Shown here one piece after another: positions 25,561-38,639 of a stretch of DNA of 62,000 nucleotides. Position numbers and translations under genes: made by a program. The notes under the pieces were generated by a model. It made no database searches, was not told the origin of the DNA, and worked only from the letters and a program-made list of their open reading frames with translations. Within the stretch, counting starts at the first letter, position 1. Each line of letters opens with the position of its first letter. The stretch spans positions 1,084 to 63,083 of the forward strand of contig MNCI01037564.1 of NCBI GenBank assembly GCA_015680685.1, written 5' to 3'. The DNA comes from Gnetum montanum (lineage: Eukaryota; Streptophyta; Gnetopsida; Gnetales; Gnetaceae).

Positions 25561-27619
25561 CCTCATCAGATGAACAACCATGGTTAATTTTTTATATCTC
25601 CTCCTTTCAACTTAGTTATGGAGGAGTGGCCCTCCATGTTAACCATTATAAATGGATCCTCAATTTTTTATCTTTATATTTTACAAATTTTTATGTTACA
25701 CTTTGTTTTTCTTACATATTTTTGTTTTATATCTTCTTTACTTTACACCTTTTTTTTTTACTTTATTAGTTTTTTCAATTTTTGTTTTACAACATCATTA
25801 GTACATTTATCTTTCTTAAAATTTTTTCCAATTTCTTGTATATTTTTAATTATTTTTGTATGACTTCTTTATTATTTGTTGCTAATAAAGTACCATATTA
25901 CCAACAGGACACAGTGATGTTGTTGCTAGTTACTAATGGTAGTTTGTACTTAATGTTTTGATTCCTAATGTCTAGTTTTTATTTTTGAATTTTGTTGGCT
26001 GATAACTCAGATGTCATTTATTTTTCATGGAACAGGTAGTGAGTCCACATCATCCACTCATTCATAAACTCTATGGTTTTCCTAGTTTTGAAAATATGAA
26101 GTCCCTTTTTCATTAATAATAAAACATTAATAAATTGGTAATGTTGGTAGTTTTAAAGATTGGGAAAGATTCAAATGTTTGAAAGGATGTGACTTTAAGG
26201 AGATTTTCTACTCTTTGTGCCTCTCTACTTGCTTGAGTGCATGTGTTTTTGTGGACTTATTACCATTCCATGTCAACCAATATTAGGAAGTTAAATAAGT
26301 CTTTGCATGGTATGGTTCCCATCAAAAAAAAGAAGAAAAAGAAAACAAATAAAAATAAAAATAAGAAAAACATTATGTAAATTCAAAGCATACTTCTTAG
26401 ACAAAATAAATGGGCTACAAGCACTAGTTATGGGACTAGAAAGACATGCACCCATGCTTGAAGGTCCCCTTTAACTAAGGCCCTTTCTCACTTTTTACTT
26501 CTCTTTCCTTCTATAATAAGGAATGGTGGTTGTCCAAGAAAGCATTCTTGTGTCTTGAAGGGGTGGACTTGTCCTACAGTGGTGATGCGAAGTCACTAAA
26601 AGTGGTTGGTTTTGGTCTAAACTAAGGTTGGACTTTATCAAGCTAGCTAACCACAAATTTCACGAGGGACTTCATGTGACCATGATTGAAACTTCCATTC
26701 CATTATTCATTTCATCCATCAATGTTCTCCATAACTCACCTCATGACCAGTTGTTCATGTTTTTCCTGATGTGTTAGTTAAACATGCTAAAATTCTTGAA
26801 TAGATTCTTTTGGTTTGGTACTTAACTTTTCATAACCATTACTTAACTATGATGTCCATGAACTTCTTTGTTCAAATTATATAGGGGAAAATGGCATGTT
26901 TTGTTATGGGAAGGACCCACTTGCATATCTTGTGGTTTGGTTATTTAAGTTCGTTACCCTTAGACATTGATGCAATTACAATCTTTCATGTGCACAATTG
27001 TGCATCCAATTGTGTGCTCCTTAAGGCATTCTTGCTCATGAAATCTCTTTCTCCAATTATTTCTCAATTTTCTAAACTTCAACACCCTCTTCTAATGTTT
27101 TCATCATGTCCTTACCATTTTAGGCTTCCATTTTACCTCAATTTCATTCTAAAACTCTTTATATTTCTCAAATTTTAACAAAGTTAATAGTGGTCAGTAG
27201 CTGCATCAACTTGGCCCCATCGACTAGGCCTAGTCAACGTAGCCCAAAAATTCTATATATACCACACAACACTTGGAAATGTTTTTTCATTTTAATTCAA
27301 ATGGGAGGGGAGTTTTTACAATTTTTGAGATCCCATATCGTTTACACCATTTATCCAAATCACTCCATTCTTTAACCCTATAGCTACTAGAGGTAAGCTC
27401 TTAGTTGTGGGGACCACAAACCTTAAGGTTTCTGATGAAAAGTTTTTCAAATTTTTCTAACTTTTCCAAAGGATTAATAAATAAGATAATATTAAATCAT
27501 AAATTTTTGAGAATTTAACCCTTTTCCAACAAACTATGGTAATTTAAAATTTATTATTAATATTAAAAGAATAATAAAATAATATTAAAATAACCAAATC
27601 AATCATGATCACAACTTAG
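25561..27619 (+). other. A2 non-coding region between pol and the 3' ORF
   Basis: AT-rich with T-tracts. Homologous in blocks to 21290-22450 (A1) and 38640-39800 (A3), for example TTCAAAGCATAC at 26380 and CTAGTTATGG at 26423. No coding signal that I trust. Confidence 0.55.
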
Positions 27620-30510
27620 CCAAGTGTAACTACCCCAAGAGATAATGTATTCCTAATGTTTTAAAGTTACACGGTAAGTGCTAATCCATGGTCATGTTAT
27701 GATTACAAATGAGACATATACAAAAATGCTTGTAGGAAGGAGGACCATCACAACCAAAGGAGAAACAACTATGAACTAGAAGGTGCAAGAAGAACAAGCT
27801 TAGGAGTAGGTAGTAGAAACTCATGCAATGAGACCTCTTTGGGGGAGCCCCAAGTGGAATCTATCTGATAGATTCCAAAAGAAGAGCCTACTACAGAACA
27901 ATCCTAAAGGGGAGAGGCACTAAGGCCTATACCAAGACTTGAGGTTAAATCAACACAAGCCTGCCTAGACATGATCAAGCCTCACAACTTCCAATGCTTA
28001 GTTCTCCAAGAATTGAACTTGGAACCATTCTTGAAAAATTCTCAACTAGAAGTTACGACACAACTTCAAAGGTCTCCCATGTGGTCAATCATCACTACTA
28101 GTGGGTAGTGGTACATGGGAGGGACATATCTCTTCTAGAATAGCAGAAAGGTAAGATCCACTATGCAAATATAGGACATTTAGGTATCTTACTCTATAGA
28201 AGTGATTGCATAGGCACTTGGTTTGCTTGATTGTGACACCCATTTGGTAGAAATCTCAATGTAAGTAGACCTTGACACCAAAAGGGAGTAGACTCAGTGG
28301 TGTTATGGGGTTGACCATAAGGCGTTTTTTGTGTTAACACTAGTGGAATAGATATACTTCAAGATAGTGAGCTATCACCTCAATTTGTAGGTAAGGCCTA
28401 GCAAGATGACAACCTTCTTTGCTTGTGCCTATGCTACTCTAAGCATGAAATTTTCCATTAACCTTCTATACCTAATCTATTTGGAATAGAGAAGCATTTC
28501 AAAGAAAATGAACATGGAAAGAAAATCCTATCATTTCTATGTCTGATCAAAAAGCTATGCAAGAAGGTAGGGATAGTTTGTTATGCCAATGACACAATCT
28601 GGAATAATCCCATCACCTCTTAGTATAAGATGATGAAGGATTAGATCCTTGTTGTACTGAAAGAAGAGGAATAGCAACCACTACCTCCATCACCTACTCA
28701 AAAAACAATGCCAAAGGCCCATGTAACCATTGAATGACTAAAACAAATCTAAGAGAAACTCTTGTGTGAGAAGGAGCAACAAGTAAGAACCAATGGTAGA
28801 GATCCATCTATGTAACAACTTTCAATGAGTCACCTAAATGAAGTGGCTTAAACAATAAGCTAGATGATGAGAGGTGGACCAATATTTTTAGCCCAAATAA
28901 TGTTTCTACCCATGAGGTTGAATCCTAGTGCCCAAGAGATGATGGTGTCTCTCTGACAAATAATATCAATTCCCAAAAATCCTTGCAATTATTGCTACTT
29001 TTTTGGTATTCTTGGAGGAGGATGAACGAGCAACTATATTGGTGATGCAACACCAAGGAAAGGAGATAGTAGTAGAAGTGGTTATTGATAGAATAGATAA
29101 AGCATTAAATGCATCTACTATGTTAGTACTAGATGTTTCTACACTCAAAGATGTGCATAAGCCCATAGGAACTATTAGTAGAAGATTGACTATAGCCTAG
29201 CATGAAGAATTTCTAGACCGATTAGTGGAAACCTAGTTGGAGCTACTTGTAGTAAAGGGAAAGTTCATAATTCTTGAAGGGAAACTCAAAATAACTCAAG
29301 CACAAAACCAATGGTTGGCCATAGAGGTTTTTGAACTAAGGGCTAGTTTTGTTAATCCTACACTCCTCAACCCTGTATTAACAAGAGATGAAGCTTTTCA
29401 ATAGCTTTAGGAAAAACTCAAATAGGTTGAGATGGGGATGATGATAGCCATCTTTGACTAGTTCATGGCCCCAGCCAAAACATATTTAGTTCAAAAGGAC
29501 TTGGTCTAGATGCATCAAGAGAATGAGATGGTGACTATAGAAAATCATTGCTTGTAGAATGTTGATGTGTAGAAACAAATTCAAGAATTTATCCATCAAT
29601 AGTAGGAGTAGCTAGCTAGGGTGAACACTGAGCTTAGGATATTGGTAGTAGAGAATTGAAATCTCTGCATGAACAAAGTGCATGCCTTACACTAGACTTC
29701 TACAATTGATGTTACTACTTGGAATAACTAGGCTTTCAAATTTGAGAGAGTTAAAGATCATTACAGAGATCAAATTGGCATATAGAAAGTAGTTAATGAA
29801 AAACTTATTGATATGAAAAAGGAAAAATTCAATGAGGCCCACTAAAAACTCTAGCAAGAAAGAGAGATGTAGAAACCTATCATTGATGAGATAGATGCCT
29901 ACAATAAAGTAGTGATCTACATGAAGGAGTTGCAAATAGAAGAGATAACTAAATACATAAAGATTTCCAATCCTCGATATGCAAACCTAGTGATGTTAAC
30001 TACCTAATGATCATGGTCAAAATTAGAAAAATAAATGACCATCTCATACCTTTTGTACAAGGTAGAGTTCAAGCACCACAAGGAGACCAAGCAAAAGCTT
30101 GAGATTATAAATATTAAACTCAAAGTTCTTAGAGCAAGATTTACCAATCAAAGATCAACTGTTGAGAATCTAGCTAGAAGGATGAATGACTACTAGAAAT
30201 TGTAGAATACAATTAGGGTAGTTGAAATTGAATACAAACAATTTACTACCTAGTTTATCAATGTCAAGAAGCTATTCTTGATAATTCCTTATCATTGGAA
30301 TGTGCCCATTTTGTCTCACATTGACAAAGCTATGTGGACCATGCATGATCTTAGGAGTAAGGATGAGAAGATGAAGGAATTGTTGGATGTTTTTCATCTT
30401 TCACCAAAAGTTGTAATAGCATCAGGATAACCACAACATCCTCAACCACCAGGAGCACCTGAATTAGAAGGTGCCTTAGAACCCCAAGAGCCTCCATTGC
30501 CTACGACTAT
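27620..30510 (+). pseudogene. A2 long sense-strand 3' ORF, unknown function
   Basis: A coding-like stretch broken almost only by TAG codons. Readable blocks include a 65-codon open frame at 29003 (LEEDERATILVMQHQ) and further blocks to 30510 rich in Lys, Glu, Leu and Ile that look helical (KELLDVFHLSPK, then Pro-rich PQHPQPPGAPELEG at the end). It lies downstream of integrase and just before the LTR, the place where Athila elements carry an env-like ORF, but I see no signal peptide or membrane segment, so I do not call it env. At least one frameshift lies near 28,400. It is missing from A3, where only short traces remain near 40,020-40,170. Confidence 0.5.
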
Positions 30511-30740
30511 TTAATCTTCCTTCTCATCTTCATGCCATTAGAGGAATTGTGTTATCAAGTTTTATCTTAGTGTATAATTTTGTGGTCCTAAATACTAGAA
30601 AAGCTTTTAATGATTATATATCTATACACTCGGGCACTTAGTCTTTGTTGTGTGTGTGTTGATGTTGTAGTATGTCTATCATTAGTCAATAATCCCATAC
30701 CTTACCAATTTTGTAAAGAAGTCAATTAAGTTTTCATTTA

Positions 30741-30752
30741 GTCATGGGTGTA
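30741..30752 (+). other. A2 polypurine tract
   Basis: GTCATGGGTGTA directly before LTR start TGATGAATC. Matches TAATGGGGGTA in A1 and TCATGGGGGTA in A3. Confidence 0.55.
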
Positions 30753-31625
30753 TGATGAATCATGGATTGGGTATGTCGACTAGATCCTATTAATTAGGCC
30801 TCATCAACTAGGCCCCATCAATGCATGATTTGATGTGTTGACATGGCCTTGTTGACATAGTATTAGTTTTTTCCTCTAAATACATGCTCTCCTACCATGT
30901 TTAGGTAATAGGTCTTGTCATAGAGTAGTAGTGCTCTTGTAGTTTCTTTTCTCTAGAGTTAGAATATTTCTCAAGTGCCTATAGTAGGATTCATTGAGTG
31001 TATAGATCTTTATTTGAGCACTATTGTACCTGAGCATGATAGTGTGTGTGACAATAATGACAAGCTTTCTAATAAACCTTGTAGCCCTTTGGCTAAATTA
31101 AATGTTTTATTCATGCATCTAATGTTTTATGAAATTTTATTTAATGTTTTTATGTAATTAAGCTAAACTAAGCTAGCTAGGTTAAATATCAATTAAGTAA
31201 GCACATAAATACACCCACATTGAGCATGCACATGATGCTTGGTAATCCTAAAAATGCTTAACGTTTGGTAACCCAACAATGTTATATGTGTTTAGGATAT
31301 GTATGAAAAGTGGGATCAAATACTTTTGTTAGGATTAGTTAGAGATTAATTAATTAGTTAGATTAAATTATCCATTAAATTACTTCATTTCTCTATTTTA
31401 AGCACTAGAAAAAAAACATAAAATAATAAAAATCATATGCCTCGATTATACTTAACCATACCTTTGTACAAGTGTAATTGGGAAGATAATGAATGACTGT
31501 TAGGGCAAGTTCACTTCCTAGAGGCTAGTGTACTAGAAGCTGAGGAGTCCATCAAATTCAATTGGATCATGCATGAATACTTAATGATTCCTATGGTTGA
31601 GCATAGGGTTATTCAAAACTCATCA
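30753..31625 (+). repeat. 3' LTR of A2 (about 0.87 kb)
   Basis: Starts TGATGAATC and ends AAAACTCATCA. It shares GGTAATCC and AAAATCATATGCCT blocks with the A1 and A3 LTRs, but is clearly diverged from both. It is followed directly by integrase sequence of T3 (YGFEA, matching YGSEA in T1), showing that A2 inserted into the T3 integrase gene. Confidence 0.7.
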
Positions 31626-32045
31626 TTTGTTAGTCTATGGTTTTGAGGCAATGCTACTAGTTTAGCCATATATCTCATCTCTCGATGTTACTTTAGATTA
31701 TTAGCTTTGAGATAAAGATAATAATAGCATATGATGCATTAAGTAGTATCTTATTGAGAATCAACATCAAATTTTTCTACATTAATTACAAAATTATTAA
31801 TAATATATTTAGCATCATTATTTTAGATGTTAGAATTTGAGAAATTCATGAAGGTGTCTTGGTTCTTTCTCATTTTTTACATTCTAAAGATACAAAGATT
31901 TTTCCTAATTGGAAGGGTCCTTTCCTGGTAGTTTAATCTCTCGAAAATGGTGCATTCATTTTCTTTGATATGAAATAATACCAATTTTTATATCATATCA
32001 ATAGGACATTCTTGAAATGCTACTACTTGTAGCTTTATCTTGTTA
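31626..32045 (+). pseudogene. pol: T3 integrase C-terminal remnant
   Basis: Begins with a match to the T1 motif LVYGSEAVLPL (here VYGFEAMLLV) and contains FPNWKGPFLV and ENGAFIF, the usual C-terminal part of a Tat integrase (T1: SANWEDPFLV, SNGAFKL). Decayed by several stops. The rest of T3 lies left, beyond the A2 insertion and the window. Confidence 0.65.
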
Positions 32046-32299
32046 TCATAACATTAAACCTACTTGCTATATATGACCAAACATATGCTTATTTATTAGT
32101 ACTTTTTTTCATTTATTAGCTCATCCCCACTTCTATTTCATATTTTTTTGTATCTATTTGGCTATTTTTATCATGTATTCCTATGCTTTTATCTCTTTCT
32201 ACTCTACTCAGATTAGCATAAATAGCAAGGTGTTTGAGTGACTAACATCTCATTACTTCATGTGAGGGTGCGACTAAGTGTATTATTAAGTGTGATAAG

Positions 32300-34321
32300 G
32301 AGGGGTTATTATTATAAAATTAGATATGACAACCATTTTAGTTATATAGTGTGTGCAACATTTAGTCATCCACCACTTCTATGGCATAATACTATCCTCA
32401 TGGTATGCGTATGGATGATATTCTTTTTTTCTACCCTTTCATTTTTGCTTTCTAATTTTAAATACTCTACTCTCTACTCTTCTAAATTATTTTTTCTTAT
32501 TCCTCTCATTCCTTCCTCTCATTTGTTCTCATTACTCTCTATATTGAACACCTTGATAAGGCTAAAATCATGTCTCTACTTTAATGTAGTAAGAAAGTGT
32601 TGAGTGTAGAGTGATATGTGATGTGTGAATATTAATGTTATTAAGGTAAGGAAGAGGTATTCTTTGGGAATCTAGCCACACCCGACTTTTTATGATATAG
32701 CACTTCACTATAGGTGTATTGAGGGAGGTTTTTGTTATATTTGGAATGTACCATTATTTTTGAATTTTTTCAAATTATTAAATTGTTGATTAATGAGTAA
32801 TGAAACACCACCAAATTTGGACTTCGACATCCTAGGCACAAAATTTTCGAAGTGTTGAGACTAGCTCTCCACCACCCTAGAGCGTAGTTATCCTCATGCA
32901 GAGTGTAGTCAACACAAAGGCTAGTTTTGAAAACTTTTCTAAGTAATGAGACTATGCTCTTCACTACCCCTGAGTATAGTTAAGTGCAATCCACATGAAG
33001 GTGCAATTTCTACAAATTTTTCAAAGTGTCAAGACTATGCTCTCCATTAGCATAGAGCATAGTCAAGCATAGTTGACTAGAAGTTTCTACAGGTTTTGAC
33101 AAGTGTTGGGACTATGCTCACACCTCGTCAGGAGTGTAGTTAGTCTCCAGTGAAGAGCGTAGTCAGCACATAGCCACTTTTTCTACAAACTGTTTTCTAA
33201 TTATGGAACTATGCTCTCCCCTAGTCCAAAGTGTACTTAAGTGTAGCTACCTAGAATAGCTTCCAAAGGCCTTCACAATGTGGCATCAACATTCAACTCA
33301 GCTCCAATTCACCTCTAGTAAGCATAGTTAGCAAAATGCACCTTTTTTGTATCCCTTTTGCCCCAAAAATTATAACTATGATCAACCCCACAAAAGATAG
33401 TGGAGAGCATAGTCTCAAAGTGTAGTTTCCAAAGTTGCATTTTCTTAGGTACATTGCAATCCTCTGGGTGCATATACATACACTTGGTAATGTAATCATA
33501 GCCTCTTAGCATCATAGAGTTTAGCAAAGTACAGCAAAGCACAACACTACTAACCTTAGTGGAGAGCATAGTTGGATGATAGTGTAGCTCCAACCATTCC
33601 CTATGCCACATGGTAGTCACTCCAAATTTCATGCTATACCAAGCCCTATGAATACCCCATCCCTCAACATTTTTGAGGTTGGTAGGTTGGAAAATTTGAG
33701 CATTAGGCAAGATTGAAGATTGGAAAGTTGGAAAAAACTTGAGTTTATTGGAATTTTGGCATTTTGGACATACAGAAAACCAAAGGCACACTAGCGAACT
33801 AGAGAGAGGAAAAGTTGCATACCTCTATAGACCATCAAAACACACTACACAGTATAGTAGCCAACTCAACAAGAACTAACACCATGGTGGAGTGTCAGTC
33901 TTTGTATCCAGAAACTCTCGAGACTATGACTATGCTATCCACTACACCTTTGTACATTACCTACTTTCTCATTCCTATTGGAGTTAACTATGCTCAATCT
34001 AATTTGGGGTGGTGTTTCATTCTCTCTCTCTTTATTTATTTGCATTTTTAGCATTCTACTTGCATTTTCTACTACTTTAATGCATAGTTGTACTTGAGTG
34101 ATGGTCCCTACATGTTGACATATTTTTTTCTTACTGAAACTCTTAACTACACTCACCCCTACTCACACCATTAACATAGCTCAAACCCTTAGCATCGTTT
34201 CACCTCAGCATCATAGCTAATCATGTTGGACCTTGGTTGTATGTAGTAAGTCCCTATTTGATTAACAAGACCATTTAGGGCACGTCATACCAACCTCCAT
34301 CATGTCCTCATGTAGACTTAG
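32300..34321 (+). repeat. Tat-like LTR shared by T3 and T4, left part (interrupted by A3)
   Basis: The end near 34250 (AAGTCCCTATTTGATTAAC, then TTTAGGGCACGTC) aligns with the LTR ends of T1 (7641) and T2 (19400). The alignment continues on the far side of A3 at 41485. The left edge is uncertain; a purine-rich TGATAAGGAGGGG lies at about 32292. Between 32840 and 33960 it carries many inverted motifs of the type GACTATGCTCT / AGAGCATAGTC. The ORFs at 33293-33791 and 33815-34051 lie in these repeats and are not genes. Confidence 0.6.
34317..34321 (+). other. Target site duplication CTTAG, left copy
   Basis: CTTAG here and at 41480-41484 flank A3. Removing A3 and one copy restores the T3/T4 LTR sequence that aligns with T2 at 19461-19478 (GATCTAGGGTTAAAACTA). 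Confidence 0.85.
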
Positions 34322-35237
34322 TAATGAGATGCGATATCGCGTACACGATATCATGGTCTGCCACCAAATCTATAAATAAGAGGTGGCACTCCATTTATTT
34401 CAAATCATAGGCTAGAAGTAGGGAAACTTTGGTAGTTTGGTCACTCTAGAGATAGAATATTTTCCATGTACCCATAGTAGGAGTCCCCAAGTGAACAGAT
34501 CTTTATTCAAGTAGCTTTGTACCTAAACACAAGTTGTGTACGACAATAAAGACGAGCTTTGTGGATAAACCTTGCAGTGCATGGAATAGGATTTTATTAC
34601 ATGTTATTTCTTACCTATTATTTATTACCTATAGTAGTGCAACATGAGTATGAATTGATTACGAGCATCGATGAATGTGTACGGTTAATCAAGGAATCGG
34701 CTGCTCATCGTGATTAGTCTCTCTCACCCTCAACTCCTAGAATGCATGATGAGTATAACTTGATTACAAGCATCTACAGATGTGTATGGCTAGTCAAGGA
34801 ATTGGCTGCTCATCATGCTTAGGCTATTTAAGTGCCTCAGTATGACCACTTCGAGCACGTGCATTACGTGTGGTAATCCCAGTAATGATTAGTGTTTGGT
34901 AGCCATAGTTGCATAGTTCAGGGTGTGTACGGTAAGTGGGAATAGATGCTGATGCTAGTTAGTTTAGACTTAGTTCATTAGTTAGAGTTATCTAGTTTCT
35001 TAACCCTTCACCTCGATAGCATAGGAGAAAAAAGCATTAAAAACTATAAAAATCATATACCTTGGACTTACTTAACCATACACCGTGACAAACATAAGTA
35101 AGTCTAAGAAGACAATGAATAATTAACCCCAAGTGTTCCATGGGACTTGTAGGCCTTTAATCTATGGAGTTCAACTGGATCGTGTGTGCTACACTCGTTT
35201 CGTATAGTTGAGTGTAGGGATACCTCACCACTCATCA
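34322..35237 (+). repeat. 5' LTR of A3
   Basis: Starts TAATGAGATGCG (TGATGAGAC in the partner) and ends CCACTCATCA. TATA box TATAAATA at 34371-34378. A 64-bp unit is duplicated at 34646-34709 and 34751-34814, both ending GGCTGCTCATC. Palindromes based on GATATCGCGTAC lie just upstream of the TATA box; the 3' LTR has about 50 bp more of them. Confidence 0.88.
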
Positions 35238-35238
35238 T

Positions 35239-35256
35239 TGGCACCATTGTCGGGGA
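35239..35256 (+). other. A3 primer binding site, tRNA-Asp type
   Basis: TGGCACCATTGTCGGGGA directly after the LTR. It differs at three positions, all C-to-T or G-to-A, from TGGCGCCGTTGCCGGGGA, the tRNA-Asp-complementary primer site known from Athila elements. Confidence 0.75.
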
Positions 35257-35378
35257 CTAAGTGTTTGTGAGCTGAATAGAACATAAAGGATATCACTCAC
35301 ATCATTGGGAGCCTTAACGAACCTTTGGGTTAATTAATTAATAAGAATTTATAATGGTGAATTAGCACACCGATAAAA

Positions 35379-37460
35379 ATGCCTTCTTCTCACAAATCTA
35401 ACTCACCACCTAAGGACCATACATGAGATAGTCAACAATATAAAACACAACCAAAATCAACTAGTCCCTGAACAATATAAGATGACATATACTTATCTTG
35501 ATGATTATATTCCCAACTTTACTTTTATTCTCCATTAAGATGAATAGATGCACTCGAGATATTTGCAAGGTAACATTGTGTTACCCCTAGATTGATCAGT
35601 CCCTAACATGCTCTTCCATGCCTTGGCATAGATTGGCATGCAAGAACTATTTATTGAATATGTTGTGGATGATTTTGACATGAGGGATTATTATCCCATA
35701 GATGCCCAACGTATGAGGGACTTAAGGTAGGATAGTCAACATACTTTTCCGAAGAGCAAAGCACCGCATGTCCTTAGCAAAATAGGAGATGTTCCCCCTC
35801 TTAACGAAAGTGAAGAGGTAGGATATCAGAACCTATGATCAACGATACATCACATTGGTTCTAATGCCCATGAACACCAGCTATTCATAGAAGGAACAAC
35901 AACAAAAGATAAGTATGGGCACTTATATCGTCACCATGATCAGGGCCATAGTAGCTGAAGAGAAGGTAGGAAACATCACCACGACGATGGTTCTCCTTCT
36001 TCTTCCCCTTCTTCTCATCACTAACCCTCTCCTTCCACCTCAGGGCACAATCATGAAGAGCACAATGGAGAGGATAAAAGTAGGAAAAATGAAAGACCTC
36101 GATGAGAAAGTCGAGAGAGAGAACAAGGGCATGAACATAGGGAGAGTAGGGAACAACGAAGACATCATAGGCATCATGAAGGAGATGATCATGAAGAATC
36201 CCTACTCGCAACCTGAAGTATGCTTGACATAACGGAGGCTATTAGGATTCCCATAAGGCATTTAAAAGACAATCAAATCAGGCATTTAGACATGAATAAT
36301 ATCCCATGATTTGAACAGGGATACAACGCAGATCTTCAAAATCATTTATAGGCATTCCACAATGCCTACGCCTTGAAAAATGTAGAAAATGAGTGGAAAA
36401 AACTTAAGTTGTTTCCAAGGACACTTACTAAAGAAGCAGAGAGCTAGTACCAGTCCTTAGAACTGAAAACCATTAGGAGGTGGAGTACAATGCTAGAACT
36501 ATTCAACAAAAAGTATCAAACGTATTCCAGAGTGTCTAATTTGCATAAGTAGATCCAAGGTTGGAAGCAAGGTATACATAAACCCTTGGATGCTGCCATG
36601 GCCCTCTATTACACATTGTTAGATCATTGCCTGGGCCATAGATATGCACAGTAGGATCAACTTCACCACATCGTGGATGGGCTAAGGCATGAAACTAGAT
36701 GAACCCTTGGGACTTACGCCCAAGGGAGACTCTCACAACTTAGAGTCCATGAAGTTCATAGTTTTTTGGAACAAGTAGCAAAAGAAGAAGGTGAGCTATG
36801 AAAAAGGAAAAGTGTGGAAGAGTTCAACCATGATTCCTTTCTTCGAAATAAGGGAGTGAAATTTTGTGATGAAGAGGATGAGTCACCAATTGAAGAGTTG
36901 GTGAATAGGAAGACCTTACCACTTCAAAAGATCACAACAGAAATAGCGGCTAAGGTAGATGATGTATTGAGTTCCTTAGACTCTAAAATTAAAATTGTCT
37001 TAAAAATAGTAGAAGACTCTAAGGTAGAATAAATTAGTGACAAAGGTAAGAAAAAGTGGAGAGATTTAAGCCCTGCACTTAACAAGGGTAAGGGGAAAAT
37101 CGCTAACTCCGATGTGGTTGTGGATTTAGACACAGATGATGACGATGGATGTAATATATATCACTATGACCATCCTAAGGGATGTTTCCCCATCATCTCA
37201 CATCTATAGGAGTCTTGGGTGTATGCGCTTAACCCGAGACTTAATCAACAACAAACACCCCGAAGGTTACCTTATCCACAAGGTAACCCAAGGAAATTCC
37301 ACCAACCACTAACATATTATCTAAGTGGAACTTCACCACAACCCATCGGATAGCATTAGCAATGGCAATACCCACAGTCATGGGGGATGCCATTTTTGAA
37401 ACATCAGTACCCTTACCGGTAGCCTGACCCTTATGGATATTATGTGCAGCAGTCAATTTC
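35379..37460 (+). pseudogene. gag: A3 gag
   Basis: From ATG at 35379 (MPSSHKSN), mostly one frame with many TAG stops. Contains the gag core FPRTLTKEAES with a YQSL that follows after one stop (typical FPRTL...A..WY.SL), FNKKYQTYSRV, and GRLSQLRVHEVHSFLEQV at about 36730. Then a Lys/Glu-rich stretch and the block DDGCNIYHYDHPKGCFPI shared with A1. Gag would form the virus-like particle. No intact frame remains. Confidence 0.7.
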
Positions 37461-37849
37461 TCCACAAGTGACTCTATGAGTCACACAACCCCCAACCGTC
37501 ACTACCAAGTTTAGGAGTACTTCAGAAGGACTCCTTCTCCTCTGAGAGACACTCCATACCTACACCATCCTCCTAATCCATCCACATCTCTTCCACAAGT
37601 AGTAGTTCCCCTAGCACCTCCTCCTCCAACAATGCAAGGGAAACTTCCTCCTCAACCACAACAACGTCATGCTACGAGAGCTGTAAATATTCAACCCGCT
37701 ACTGGTTCTGACAACTGTAAAAAGATAAGATCCTTCTTCAGAACCAAAAGCCTAGACAAACTCTTGCAACAACAAGGGGTTAAGCCCATGTGAATGCCTC
37801 CACCATCTAATAATTTGCAGCACCCTTCATTCCAATAGAGCTTAACACA

Positions 37850-38480
37850 TATGGTTATGTTAACGCATATCGTAACCGACTGGATCAAGGTAGACCACCT
37901 TCCAAGGAAACTAATTGACCCTGGGAGTCCCTTAATCTATCTCCAAATCACCAAAAATAAACCACATAGGGATCTTCTTAACTCAGGTTCTGGAGTTAAC
38001 TTAATTTCATGAGAAATGCATCACTCCTGGAACCTGCCACAACTTAAGAAGAGCAACATTCAACTAGAGCTGGCAGACTAGTCCATCACCATTCCCTTGG
38101 GATTAGTGGAGGACATTATTACCACTGTGTGTGGTTGGTCTTACCCAGCTAATTTTCTGGTGATTCAAGTTAACAACAACGAAGGGAACTTTTCAATTAT
38201 AATGGGAAGGGCATGGCTAAGTACAGTAGATGCATGTCTTAGGATCCGCGATCTTTCCTTGAAAATCTCTAAGATAAAAATTTGTGGAAAGATCAAGAAG
38301 GGGAATGTTCCATGCATCACATATAGTGATTCATCATGTGATGACATGGAGGAAATACCTCCATGTAACAAGTGTGCCCTTAAAACCTTGAAACAAAGAT
38401 GCCTGTATGTAGCAACCACACAACCAGTAGTAGACATCCCATGGTTGATAGCTACTAGAAGGAGCAGAAAAATATGCATC
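37850..38480 (+). pseudogene. A3 protease
   Basis: Aspartic protease of Athila type. The active-site region is GSGVNLIS near 37985 with the usual Asp changed (NSGSGVN where DSGASIN is typical), followed by LAD.SITIPLGLVEDI, FLVIQVNN and FSIIMGRAWLSTVDA near 38190. The last 60 codons (CGKIKKGNVPCITYSDSS) are open. One frame from 38097 to 38675 is uninterrupted for 192 codons. The changed active-site Asp suggests it is inactive. Confidence 0.75.
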
Positions 38481-38639
38481 GAACGAACTGATGAAACCCA
38501 TGCTCATAATGAAATCATATATACTTTGGAATATGAGCATCACCAACTTCCACCCCTTAATCTAAGATCATCAATTGCGAGAAGTTGGGCACTTCTTAGA
38601 AATTCAAATAGATGCTCATTATTTTGGATCTCTCCCTTA

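Noticed and set aside
27620-30510. Env gene in A2
   Set aside because: Position fits, but no signal peptide, membrane helix or cleavage motif is seen.
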